NCBI GenBank assembly: GCA_021782365.1
Contig: JAJXVB010000003.1
Location: forward strand, 163,391 to 227,390
DNA: 64,000 bases
From: Pseudomonadota bacterium
GTDB lineage: Bacteria; Pseudomonadota; Gammaproteobacteria; Burkholderiales; Gallionellaceae
Direction of reading: 5' to 3'
The notes under the pieces were generated by a model that worked only from the letters and a program-made list of their open reading frames with translations, was not told the origin of the DNA and did no database searches. The translations under genes and the position numbers were made by a program. Below are positions 25,970-34,417 of this stretch, piece by piece. Within the stretch, counting starts at the first letter, position 1. Each line of letters opens with the position of its first letter.

Positions 25970-26733
25970 GGACCTCGAACACGCATCTTGTCCTGATCCC
26001 TAGCTATAACCCGGGGGAGATAGTCTATGAGACGGTGAGAGCCGCGCGCGCGCATTGGTCGCCGATTTGGGTGGTCGTGGATGGCAGCAACGATGGCACT
26101 GCGGAAGGGCTTGTCCAGATGGGTAGAGAAGACGAGGGGCTGCGCGTGATCGTGTTGCCTGGAAACAAGGGCAAGGGGGCGGCGGTTCTGCATGGCCTCG
26201 AGCTTGCATCAAGGATGGGATACAGCCATGTCCTGACGATGGATTCGGACGGCCAGCATCCGGCCGATCGCATCGCCGAATTCATGTCTGTCTCGATGGA
26301 GAAGCCGGATGCGATGATACTGGGGATGCCGGTTTTCGATGAGCACGCTCCCTCTTTGAGGGTCAAAGGGCGCCGCGTGTCCAACTGGTGGGCGAATCTC
26401 GAAACGCTCTGGTCTGGCATAGGCGATTCGCTGTTCGGCTTTCGCGTCTATCCGATAGAGCCGCTGAGGCAGGTGATGGAGAGACAGCCCTGGATGCGCC
26501 ATTTCGACTTCGATCCCGAGGCGGCTGTGCGCCTTTGCTGGCGCGGGGTCAAGCCCGTCAACCTGCAGGCGCCTGTGCGCTACTTCAAGAAGGAAGAGGG
26601 CGGCGTTTCGCATTTTCGCTATCTGCGCGACAACCTGCTCCTGTCCTGGATGCATGCGAGGCTGTTCGTGGGTTTTCTGCTGCGTCTGCCTCTGCTCATT
26701 GTGCGAAAGATCAGATCGAGCTCTTCTCCATGA
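25963..26733 (+). CDS. family 2 glycosyltransferase of the pigment locus
   Basis: GT2 enzyme of 256 residues (GT-A fold): LVLIPSYNPG at the start, a donor-binding VVVDGSNDGT and the metal-binding DSDGQHP. A C-terminal hydrophobic segment (LFVGFLLRLPLLIV) anchors it at the membrane. It resembles dolichyl-phosphate-mannose-synthase-like enzymes that use nucleotide sugars on lipid acceptors. Its end overlaps by 23 bases the end of the convergent dehydratase gene, an unusually tight tail-to-tail join. It probably glycosylates the polyene lipid or its carrier; acceptor and sugar are unknown. Confidence 0.85.
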   Translation: MLRTSNTHLVLIPSYNPGEIVYETVRAARAHWSPIWVVVDGSNDGTAEGLVQMGREDEGLRVIVLPGNKGKGAAVLHGLELASRMGYSHVLTMDSDGQHPADRIAEFMSVSMEKPDAMILGMPVFDEHAPSLRVKGRRVSNWWANLETLWSGIGDSLFGFRVYPIEPLRQVMERQPWMRHFDFDPEAAVRLCWRGVKPVNLQAPVRYFKKEEGGVSHFRYLRDNLLLSWMHARLFVGFLLRLPLLIVRKIRSSSSP

Positions 26734-27166
26734 AGGCGTTCAGCATCACCGTGGCGCGTCCATTCAGCAACAGGCGGTCATTGGCCAGGATTTCGAACTG
26801 GTAGAGCAGGTTGCTGCCGCTGATCGTGATGCAGCTGGCTTTCAAGGTCAGATCGGCCGAGATGTCGTCAAGCCTTGCTACAAGCAGCCTCGTATCGCGC
26901 ACGCTCACAAGATAACCTGCACCAGAAGGCTTGCCCGATGCGAGCAGCGCGCCATGCACCGCCATCGCCTGCGCCGCATATTCGACCCCGCAAACGCTAG
27001 CCAACTTGCCATGGGCGCGCAATGGGTTGTCAGGGCTGCGGTGGCTGCTCGCAAGGCACACAATTCTTTCCGAGTCCCAGGATTCGACCCGGTCCAGCAG
27101 GCACATGCTTCCCTGGTGCGGGATATGCGCGGCGATCCAGTCGTGGTCAATCTGGCATGGAATCAT
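26711..27166 (-). CDS. hot-dog 3-hydroxyacyl-ACP dehydratase (aryl-polyene type)
   Basis: Single hot-dog protein of 151 residues. IPHQGSMCLLDRVESW and GVEYAAQAMAVHGALL fit the FabZ-like dehydratases of aryl-polyene clusters (ApeP type), with His in PHQG and Glu in VEYAAQ in the active-site positions. It would remove water from 3-hydroxyacyl-ACP to build the conjugated chain. Last gene of the minus-strand operon; its start overlaps the stop of the chain-length-factor-like gene by four bases. A second dehydratase domain is fused to the AMP ligase in the same operon. Confidence 0.82.
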   Translation of the reverse strand: MIPCQIDHDWIAAHIPHQGSMCLLDRVESWDSERIVCLASSHRSPDNPLRAHGKLASVCGVEYAAQAMAVHGALLASGKPSGAGYLVSVRDTRLLVARLDDISADLTLKASCITISGSNLLYQFEILANDRLLLNGRATVMLNAFMEKSSI

Positions 27167-27954
27167 GGGAACGAGATATCAATAGATAGCCGCGTCGCGT
27201 CGAGATAGTCCAACACCACGCGGCCATTTTGGCGCATCGCGATCGCCTGCAGCATCGGCAATCCCCTCGCGGCAGGAATGGCTACGCGCAGCGCCTCGAG
27301 CTGGCCATCCATGCTGTCTGCCTTGTCTTCTGTAAGCTCAATGGAGATTTCTGCAATCGCCTGCGCGCTTCTTTCAGGAGATAACACCAGCGCTATGCCG
27401 AATGCGTCGGGAATGGGGCGCGACCTGAAGAGAGGTTCCGGGTATTGCGTGTCGCATGCAAGCATCACGGTGCGCGTGTTGTCCACGACCACCTGGGTGA
27501 CCGCTTCGAGCAGCCCTGCGCAGAGGCTCGCGTCGAAGGCGCAGAGCACAGACGAATTTTTCATCGAGCCGGTTGCGATGCCCCAGTATCCGGCCGCCGT
27601 GTTGTGCACCGAGTTGTGAAAGCGCGTGGGCGAAATCTGGCGGTCACTCGTTGCGAGCATCTCGCAGATCGCGTGGCAGTTTTCCCCGTCTGCGCCTGAT
27701 GAAGAAAACACCGAGGGCAGATCGGCGGGGTTGAGCCTTGCCGTTTCTATCGCCTCGAGCCCTACTGCGAGCGCTAGCTTGACCAATGCGCCGCTGCGCC
27801 TGCGCTCTGCGGGAGGCAGCGATGAGGGTGAAGGTAAGACGGTCTTTTGCGCCTGGTAAGGAGATGAAGCGCAGAGTATCGCCTCGCTCGCATGCCAGCC
27901 GGCAAGGCCGGGTCCCAGCAATCCGATGCCTTCGATGTATGCAACAAGTTTCAT
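27163..27954 (-). CDS. chain-length-factor-like short ketosynthase homologue
   Basis: Protein of 263 residues with ketosynthase-like character but shorter than a full KS (about 400). The region ISPTRFHNSVHNTAAGYWGIATG corresponds to the KS active-site neighbourhood, and a Cys-His-His triad is not evident. This matches the catalytically inert partner (ApeC-like, ketoacyl-synthase-2 type) that pairs with the active KS in aryl-polyene synthesis and sets chain length. Four-base overlaps on both sides couple it to the KS and the dehydratase. The family call rests on length, context and this motif. Confidence 0.75.
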   Translation of the reverse strand: MKLVAYIEGIGLLGPGLAGWHASEAILCASSPYQAQKTVLPSPSSLPPAERRRSGALVKLALAVGLEAIETARLNPADLPSVFSSSGADGENCHAICEMLATSDRQISPTRFHNSVHNTAAGYWGIATGSMKNSSVLCAFDASLCAGLLEAVTQVVVDNTRTVMLACDTQYPEPLFRSRPIPDAFGIALVLSPERSAQAIAEISIELTEDKADSMDGQLEALRVAIPAARGLPMLQAIAMRQNGRVVLDYLDATRLSIDISFP

Positions 27955-29138
27955 GCGGACCTTCCGAAGATCAGGCTGCAGTTGGTGCCGCCAAAGCCGA
28001 AAGAGTTGCTGAGCACGCGATGAATTTTTCTTTCGCGGTTCTCAAGCAGATAGTCGAGCTGCAGGGCGGGATCGATCTGCTTCGTGTTGAGTCCTGCTGG
28101 CATGAGGCTGTGTTTCAAGGCGAGTGCGGAGATCGCCGCCTCCATGCCGCCTGCGGCGCCCAGCGTGTGGCCGGTCGCGCCCTTGGTCGAGCTGCAGGGC
28201 GTATCCTTTCCGAAGAGGGCTTGAACGGCGATGCCTTCTGCCGCATCGTTGCTCGGCGTCGCGGTCCCATGCAGATTGATGTAGTCGATGTCAGATGGTT
28301 GCAAGTTTGCCATACGCAATGCATCCTGCATCGCGATCTTCGCACCCAACCCTTCCGGATGCGGGGAAGACATGTGATAGGCATCGCTCGATTCACCTAT
28401 GCCAAGAAGCATGATGTCATCTTCATCCTGCGGGGATTTTTCGAGCAGCGCGAATGCGGCAGCTTCGCCGATGGACAAGCCGTTGCGTCTTGCATCATAA
28501 GGCCGGCAAGGTTCTTTGGATAAGAGCTCGAGCGAATTGAAGCCATAAAGGGTGGTCAGGCACAGCGAATCCACCCCTCCGACCACAGCCGCATCGATCA
28601 GGCCTGCCTCCATCATGCGCCGAGCAGAGCCAAAGACCTTGGCGCTAGAGGAGCATGCGGAGGATATGGCAGCGGAGGGACCGGAAAATTCGAAGTGCCT
28701 GCGCACGAAATCCGCGACGGAATAGGTGTTGTGGGTCGTGCGATAGATGAAATCGTCGGGCAGTGCCCCTGTTTCAGAATCCCGCCTGCGGTAGGCGAGT
28801 TCGGTCTGCAGAATGCCGGAAGTGCTGGTGCCGATGAATACGCCTATGCGGTGCCTGCCGTATTTTTTGATGGCGTCGCGGACCGCTTGCTCAAAACCGT
28901 CCTGCAAGAGACCCAACCATGCCAGACGGTTGTTTCGGCAATCGTATTCGGAAAGGTGGGACGGAAGCCTCACCTCATCAAGGCCCGCCACCTCGCCTAT
29001 GAAGGTCTCAAGATCGACGGTGTCGAACCGGCAGGGGTTCAGACCTGAACGCAAGCCTTGCAGCGCGGAAAGCGTCTGGTCGAGCCCGCGCCCTATGCTG
29101 CTGGTTGCGGTGTAATGGGTCAGCCAAAGCGGATTCAA
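27951..29138 (-). CDS. beta-ketoacyl-ACP synthase of the aryl-polyene locus
   Basis: Full-length FabF-like condensing enzyme of 395 residues with the complete triad C162 (SACSSS), H290 (NLHGTATPSND) and H324 (GATGHTLGAAG), plus the closing NSFGFGGTNCSLIF. It extends the acyl chain with malonyl-ACP. It is paired by overlap with the chain-length-factor-like protein, as in type II polyketide systems and aryl-polyene loci. The start is 22 bases downstream of the PAP2 gene stop, the largest gap in this operon. Confidence 0.9.
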   Translation of the reverse strand: MNPLWLTHYTATSSIGRGLDQTLSALQGLRSGLNPCRFDTVDLETFIGEVAGLDEVRLPSHLSEYDCRNNRLAWLGLLQDGFEQAVRDAIKKYGRHRIGVFIGTSTSGILQTELAYRRRDSETGALPDDFIYRTTHNTYSVADFVRRHFEFSGPSAAISSACSSSAKVFGSARRMMEAGLIDAAVVGGVDSLCLTTLYGFNSLELLSKEPCRPYDARRNGLSIGEAAAFALLEKSPQDEDDIMLLGIGESSDAYHMSSPHPEGLGAKIAMQDALRMANLQPSDIDYINLHGTATPSNDAAEGIAVQALFGKDTPCSSTKGATGHTLGAAGGMEAAISALALKHSLMPAGLNTKQIDPALQLDYLLENRERKIHRVLSNSFGFGGTNCSLIFGRSA

Positions 29139-29160
29139 AACGAAATCGTCGAAGGGTTAA

Positions 29161-29853
29161 TCAATCAGGCGACATTATATTCTCGAAAGGGCGATGCCAC
29201 CATTTTTCAGGCAATCCCTTGAACGAAAGCCTGGCTGAAAGAATGCCCAGCGCGAGGCCGGCCATCACATCGACAGCGACATGCTGTCGCGTGGCCAGCG
29301 TGGAATAGATGATCGCAATGCACCACGCCCAGTTCAGGATGGTTAACCAAAGGGGCGCGCCAAAGCGGCTCAGCAATCGATGCAGCCAGATGCCTGAAAA
29401 TACTGCGGTGACGACATGCAGGGAGGGGCATGCATTGCCGGATGCGTCGATGTTTTTCAGGAAGTCGACATCGGGATATTTAGACCAGTCTATGTGGGAT
29501 GGAGGCACGGCTGTCGGCCAGAAGTAGAAGATGAGCAATGAGAAGATGCAGGTTGCGGCGATGCTTGCGCCATAGAAATAGAGTTCCCGCCTCGTCTCGA
29601 AGAGCGCCGGCGGCAAAGACACGTAAATCCAGAGCGAGACATAAACGGGCAGCGACCAGGGGGAGAATCCGATTGCGCGATCCAGCCAGAGAACCGGCAT
29701 GATGATCGGTTCATGGCTAGGGTTTCTCAAAAGATAGAAATAGGCGGAGAAGAAAAGCGCGATGAAAAGCGTGGTGCCGAAAGCCTTGAACAAGGCATGC
29801 TTCATGATCGCCGATGCGATGCGTCCTTTCCAGTTGATGCTCGCCGAAGTCAT
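29161..29853 (-). CDS. PAP2/AUR1-like membrane phosphatase
   Basis: Membrane protein of 230 residues with about five or six hydrophobic helices. The phosphatase motifs are GNACPSLHV (PSxH) and STLATRQHVAVDV (R-x5-H-x3-D type); the layout with these two motifs near the C-terminus resembles PAP2_3 and inositol-phosphorylceramide-synthase-like proteins. Such enzymes cleave lipid phosphates or transfer phospho-head groups on the outer face of the inner membrane. In this operon it may dephosphorylate a polyene-bearing phosphatidic acid or a carrier lipid; this is inference. Overlaps the deacetylase gene by four bases. Confidence 0.82.
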   Translation of the reverse strand: MTSASINWKGRIASAIMKHALFKAFGTTLFIALFFSAYFYLLRNPSHEPIIMPVLWLDRAIGFSPWSLPVYVSLWIYVSLPPALFETRRELYFYGASIAATCIFSLLIFYFWPTAVPPSHIDWSKYPDVDFLKNIDASGNACPSLHVVTAVFSGIWLHRLLSRFGAPLWLTILNWAWCIAIIYSTLATRQHVAVDVMAGLALGILSARLSFKGLPEKWWHRPFENIMSPD

Positions 29854-30644
29854 GAGAGCGTATCCCTCAGGGTGACAAAATTCAGGCCCGAATTTTTAGC
29901 CTCGGAAAGAATGATGGGGAGGACCTCGAGTATCACGGGATTGCCATCCTGGGTGCGCGCAGAATTGCCGTCGTGCATCAGCAGGATCGCGCCCTTTTTG
30001 AGCCCTCCAAGCAGTTTTCGTGAAACCTCCTCGGCATCGCCGATTCTGGTGTCATAAGCGCGTATCGACCAGCTTGCAAGGCGCAGATCGAGCTTGAATA
30101 GCGCCGGATCGAGGAACGGGTTGCGCAGGCCTGCCGGGGCGCGGAAGAACAGGGGGGCATTGCCCGTGATTTTTGTGAGCATGGTCTGTGCTTCTCGCAG
30201 TTCCTTGAAGATTCCACGATATCCAAGCAGCGAAAACCAATGGAGGTGGCGCTGACTGTGATTCTCCACATCATGACCGCGGGCGACGATCTCGCGGCAA
30301 AGGTCGGGATGGCGGGCCGCCTTTTCTCCTATGCAGAAGAAGGTTGCCTTGACGGCATAACGGTCAAGGATGTCGAGCACCTTTGGCGTCACGGCAGGGT
30401 CCGGGCCATCGTCTATGGTGAGCGCGATCTCATCTCGCCCGGCGGGAAGCCTGGTCAGGTTGGGACCCAGCCAGTTGGAGCGGGGCAAAAGGCCTGCCAA
30501 GGTGAGCAGAACATGATCCGCCACAAAGATCGAGAGCGCGATGCGCCAATGAGAGGGCTGGAGGATCATGAGCAGCGCGATGAGCGCGTGCAGAATGAGG
30601 CTTGCGCGTATCAACAGCGTGGGTTTCCAGCGCGCGTCAGCCAT
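29850..30644 (-). CDS. NodB-type polysaccharide deacetylase
   Basis: Protein of 264 residues. Two N-terminal hydrophobic segments (about 8-45) lead to a NodB domain with LTIDDGPDP (catalytic Asp and metal ligand), ENHSQRH (metal His pair), FRAPAG, and the C-terminal LLMHDG. These carbohydrate esterase family 4 enzymes remove N- or O-acetyl groups from sugars outside the cytoplasm. Start MADARW at 30644 overlaps the exporter stop by eight bases; the longer frame to 30701 lies inside the exporter. With the glycosyltransferase it points to an amino-sugar on the pigment lipid, which is a hypothesis. Confidence 0.87.
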   Translation of the reverse strand: MADARWKPTLLIRASLILHALIALLMILQPSHWRIALSIFVADHVLLTLAGLLPRSNWLGPNLTRLPAGRDEIALTIDDGPDPAVTPKVLDILDRYAVKATFFCIGEKAARHPDLCREIVARGHDVENHSQRHLHWFSLLGYRGIFKELREAQTMLTKITGNAPLFFRAPAGLRNPFLDPALFKLDLRLASWSIRAYDTRIGDAEEVSRKLLGGLKKGAILLMHDGNSARTQDGNPVILEVLPIILSEAKNSGLNFVTLRDTLS

Positions 30645-32943
30645 GGTTTTCCTTGGCGAAAATGGCCGAATAGACGAGCGCGAGGATGACGCCTGGGGCA
30701 ACGGTCACGCCTATCGCCTGCAGTATCGAGACTCTTGAAAATGCAAGCAATCCAAACCCCGCGACCGCGGTCAGGTTGGCGAACAGCATCGAGACCAGCG
30801 TCTTTGGAGAGCATTCGGAAATTCCGGATTCCCCGCGATCGAAGAACAGCGCATAGTTGGAGCCCACTGCGACCACCAGAAGCAGGCCGACCAAGTGCAT
30901 GATGATCAGCTGCTGGTGGAATAGCGCAAGGGCTGCGGTCACCGTGATCACCGATGCCGCAAGAGGAAGCACGATGTAGATCACGCGAAGCCAGGAGCGC
31001 AGGGATATCAGCAAGAGCAGGACGATCAGCGCCGTGCCAGTCAGCGAAAGCAGGATGGCTTCATGCAGATAGCCAGAATAAAGGTGATCCGATTCCGCCT
31101 TCATGTCGATCAGGAGCACGCCATCCAGTCCGGCAAGCGCACTGCGTATGGCTTGGGCATGGATGTCCTTTCCGTCGCGGGCCTTGAGCGGAAGCAATGC
31201 GCTTGTGCGTCCGGCATGCCGGATGAGCAGGGCGTCGATTGCCATCGACATCGAAGTGCGTTCAAGGTCGGATCTCTGCAGAAGAGCCTGATGCCTTGCG
31301 GTTTCGACATCGGCCAGAAAGGGTGAGAGGCGTTCTGCTTTCAAAGGCAGACCTGCTACTGCCTGTGAAAGACGGGATGCCAGGGTTGCTGGGTCCGGCA
31401 GGCTCATTTGGCGCACGCGCTGCGTTCTTAGGCTGGGCAGATAGCGGCTCGGGCTTTCAAAGCCGCCAAGCGCACCGAGTTCGACCTGATTTTGCAGTAT
31501 GCTTGATGCATTTTCCGAGGTCTGCAGAACGGATTCCTGATCCTTGCCCGAGACGACCACCATGTAGCGCACGTCAGGCGCGCCCATGTCGGAGCGAAGC
31601 TCCGCATCCAGCGCAACATCTGCCTGTGATACCGGGCTTAGCGACGATATCTTCTCGTTCCACAAATCGTTTCGGTGCATGAAAAGCACGATGCAGGCAG
31701 CAAGGAGCAATGCGATGGCTTGCCATCTCGCTCTTTTTGCGAGCGCCACCTTCCGCGAGAGCGCATCGCCGATGGCGGAGACATCGCGGATGTTAAAGCC
31801 CGCGGGAATCAGATGAGGCAATACGAAACGGGTTGTCAGGGCTGCGGTGACGAGACCCGAGATCGCATAGAGGCCAAGTTGCGCAAGACCCGGAAATCCG
31901 GAGAACATCAGGGTCGCAAAACCGGCAATCGAGGTCAGCACGCCAAGGCGGACGGTCGGCCAGAAGCGTCTTATCCATTCATCCTTGTCGCGCCCGGATT
32001 GCACGAAGAGGTATATCGAGTAATCCACGGCTTCGCCTATCAGCGCCGTGCCAAAGCCCAGCGTGATGCCGTGCACCGTGCCAAAAGCAAGGCTGACCGC
32101 CGCGATGCCGGCAAGCGCGCCGCTGATGATCGGAAGGAAACTCAAAATCAGCGCGACGAATGAACGGTACACCAGAAGCAGCAGAATTGCGATGAGCGAT
32201 ATGCTGATGGCGGAGAGCATGCTCACTTCGCCTTTTATCGTTTCGCGCGAGTTGACCGAAAAAACCCCTGGGCCTGCCATCAATAGCCTCATGCCAGGCG
32301 CATGCGACTGATCGAAGGCCTTGCGTATTTCCTCGATTGCGCGCTGCTGCGCATCGGTATCCGAACCCGACGCGCGCGTTTCCACCATCATCAGCGCTCT
32401 CTTGCCATCTTTGGATGCCCATGCGCCATCCTGCATCATGGGAGCGCTTTCCATCTGTTCGAGTAGTCTGGCCATCTCGCCTGTCGGATCGCGGGGCAGC
32501 AGCGACTTGAAGAGCAGCCCTGCAGGGGAGGCGATGAGGTCTATGCTTTCGCTCAATGCCTCTTGCAAGCCTGCGACCTCAAAGCGCGAAGGCGTAACGG
32601 AAGGGCTCAGAAGATAGCGGTGCTCGAAGAGATAAGCCTTGTCGCGTTCGCCATAGACGTCTTCGCCATTGCTGAGGCTTGCAAATCGCGGATCGGCGCG
32701 CAGCTTTTTGGCGATCTCCATGGAAAGTGAGGCGCGCCTTTCTGGGTCTCCTCCTTCTATGCCGACAAGGATTAAGCGGGAAGCGAGTCCGTCCTCGATC
32801 TGTTCGAGCAGGATCTGTTGAGCGGGGGTCGGATTGCGCGGCAGGAATGCGGAAAGATCGGCGGTGAACCGGCTGTGAACGATCGTGAAAATACAGGCTG
32901 TGATGAATGCCAGCCAAAGGAGAATTCCCTTATGGGTTTTCAC
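30637..32943 (-). CDS. MMPL/RND-family lipid exporter
   Basis: Large inner-membrane transporter of 768 residues with the RND/MMPL plan: one N-terminal helix, a periplasmic loop of about 200 residues, a bundle of about five helices, then the same again. The block GTVHGITLGFGTALIGEAVDYSI, with the Asp in transmembrane helix 4, is the proton-relay region seen in this family. Aryl-polyene loci regularly include such an exporter, thought to extract the polyene lipid from the inner membrane and hand it to the LolA-like carrier encoded immediately upstream in the operon. The overlap with that gene is four bases. Confidence 0.9.
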   Translation of the reverse strand: MKTHKGILLWLAFITACIFTIVHSRFTADLSAFLPRNPTPAQQILLEQIEDGLASRLILVGIEGGDPERRASLSMEIAKKLRADPRFASLSNGEDVYGERDKAYLFEHRYLLSPSVTPSRFEVAGLQEALSESIDLIASPAGLLFKSLLPRDPTGEMARLLEQMESAPMMQDGAWASKDGKRALMMVETRASGSDTDAQQRAIEEIRKAFDQSHAPGMRLLMAGPGVFSVNSRETIKGEVSMLSAISISLIAILLLLVYRSFVALILSFLPIISGALAGIAAVSLAFGTVHGITLGFGTALIGEAVDYSIYLFVQSGRDKDEWIRRFWPTVRLGVLTSIAGFATLMFSGFPGLAQLGLYAISGLVTAALTTRFVLPHLIPAGFNIRDVSAIGDALSRKVALAKRARWQAIALLLAACIVLFMHRNDLWNEKISSLSPVSQADVALDAELRSDMGAPDVRYMVVVSGKDQESVLQTSENASSILQNQVELGALGGFESPSRYLPSLRTQRVRQMSLPDPATLASRLSQAVAGLPLKAERLSPFLADVETARHQALLQRSDLERTSMSMAIDALLIRHAGRTSALLPLKARDGKDIHAQAIRSALAGLDGVLLIDMKAESDHLYSGYLHEAILLSLTGTALIVLLLLISLRSWLRVIYIVLPLAASVITVTAALALFHQQLIIMHLVGLLLVVAVGSNYALFFDRGESGISECSPKTLVSMLFANLTAVAGFGLLAFSRVSILQAIGVTVAPGVILALVYSAIFAKENHG

Positions 32944-33512
32944 GGCCTGGTCAGCCTTTCGATGGTCATGACCGAGCTGTCGCCATCGGCCTGGATGATT
33001 TCAATGCTGTTGAGCGCATTTCTTTCCCCTTTGATGCGGATTTCCTTGGCCACCTTTTGCATCCTCGGGTCTGTGGGCAGAAGAAGCAGCGTCCAGCGTT
33101 CAGGCGTGCCCTCGAGGCTGGTCTTGTAGTTTTTCTCGAGCGCCGTCCTGTCTCCGGAAAGCGTGCCGCGTATGCTGTCGATGAAGGCTGCGATTTCCGG
33201 ATACTTCTGAAGCTGAAGGCGATGTATTTGCCCGTTGCGCGCTATGATGAGGTTATCCCCATCGACTGTCAGCGATTCAGGCCTGGGTTTCAGCGTGCGC
33301 TTTTCAAGATGGCTGGGTGCGGCATAATAAAGCTCGCCGGAAGATTTCACGGGTTTGTCGAGCATCGCGATGGACTTGATTTCGACGAAGCTTGCATGGT
33401 CGCTTCGCACAGCCGCAAGATCATGCATGAGCAAATCGAGATTCCATTCCGATGCAAAGGTGAAAGCCGGCGCGAGCGCCAGAACAATCAATAGGAATGA
33501 AGTCTTCATCAT
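32940..33512 (-). CDS. LolA-like periplasmic lipid carrier
   Basis: Periplasmic protein of 190 residues with a signal peptide (MMKTSFLLIVLALAPAFTFA, then SEW) and the LolA-like beta-rich core: SHASFVEIKS-type opening, ELYYAAPSHLEKRT, then repeated strands ending SSVMTIERL. LolA family members ferry lipoproteins; the version in aryl-polyene loci is presumed to ferry the pigment lipid to the outer membrane. The start at 33512 overlaps the stop of the acyltransferase (ATGATGA); a longer frame to 33572 lies inside that gene. Confidence 0.82.
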   Translation of the reverse strand: MMKTSFLLIVLALAPAFTFASEWNLDLLMHDLAAVRSDHASFVEIKSIAMLDKPVKSSGELYYAAPSHLEKRTLKPRPESLTVDGDNLIIARNGQIHRLQLQKYPEIAAFIDSIRGTLSGDRTALEKNYKTSLEGTPERWTLLLLPTDPRMQKVAKEIRIKGERNALNSIEIIQADGDSSVMTIERLTRP

Positions 33513-34417
33513 TCTGTCGAATCTTGCCAGAAGTCGAAGAAATTGAACCAGTTGTATGGCGCGCTTTTGCAATAGTGATCGAGCAGTTCGGCATAACGCA
33601 TGATGGCGGCCTTGATGGCCTGATCCCTCTCGCCTGGTTTAAGAGCAGAAAAATCCGCGAGGCGATCGAAATGAATCGCATAGCGGTTGCCACCAAGATA
33701 TAGGCCGGTCATGAAGATTGCGGGACGTTTGAGGAGTGCCGCCATGCGGAAAGGGCCGACGGGGATTTGTGCCGTCCGGTTCAGGATCTCGACCGGATGC
33801 CTTGCTTCGTTTCCGGGAGTGCGGTCTGCCAGCACGCCCACCGCATAGCCATCCTTGAGCCTTGCCTCTACCTTGAGCATCGCATCGAGATTGCCAAGGC
33901 CTATTATCTCCTGGTCGGATTGCGGATTGATCGCCAATAGCGCCGCATTGATCTTCTGGGCATTGGCTTCATGCATCAGCATCGCGACGCAGAGCCCTGC
34001 GTTTTTCTTTCCTACCGCGCTGATCGCCTCGAAGCTGCCCAGATGCGCGCCCATCAGGAACAACCCATTACCTTGCTCGAGCAGATGCTCGCCGTGGATT
34101 TCGAATTCGAACTGGTCGAAGCGGCAATTGATGAGATAAGTGCGGTCGTGGATGGTGGAGGCGAATGATAGGAAGTGCCGGTAAAGGTCGGGCCATCTGA
34201 CTGGACGCCTTAGCGCATGCTCGAGATAAGAGCGGGATGCGCGGCGGCCCTTGGGCGAGGAAAGCAGAAAGTAGATGGTGATCGGATGAAGTAACAGGCG
34301 GGTTGCTTGTCTGCCGAATTTGAGCGAGCACCAGGTCATGAAGCGCAGTAGGGAAAGGCTGCCGCGTTCGGGTGTCGCGGCCCAGTTCGATCTGTCTGCG
34401 GTTGGATGAGCGGTCAT
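33509..34417 (-). CDS. LpxL/HtrB-like acyltransferase of the pigment locus
   Basis: Protein of 302 residues of the lipid A late-acyltransferase family. It has a membrane-associated N-terminus, the catalytic GAHLGSFEA (H-x4-E) and ADRTPGNEARHPVEILNR, equivalent to the LADQ/GRxxG region. Genuine LpxL/LpxM use KDO2-lipid IVA; homologues inside aryl-polyene clusters are thought to acylate another acceptor with the polyene. Together with the PlsC-like gene, the locus has two distinct acyltransferases, enough to build a two-chain lipid. Start and stop overlap their neighbours by four bases each. Confidence 0.85.
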   Translation of the reverse strand: MTAHPTADRSNWAATPERGSLSLLRFMTWCSLKFGRQATRLLLHPITIYFLLSSPKGRRASRSYLEHALRRPVRWPDLYRHFLSFASTIHDRTYLINCRFDQFEFEIHGEHLLEQGNGLFLMGAHLGSFEAISAVGKKNAGLCVAMLMHEANAQKINAALLAINPQSDQEIIGLGNLDAMLKVEARLKDGYAVGVLADRTPGNEARHPVEILNRTAQIPVGPFRMAALLKRPAIFMTGLYLGGNRYAIHFDRLADFSALKPGERDQAIKAAIMRYAELLDHYCKSAPYNWFNFFDFWQDSTE

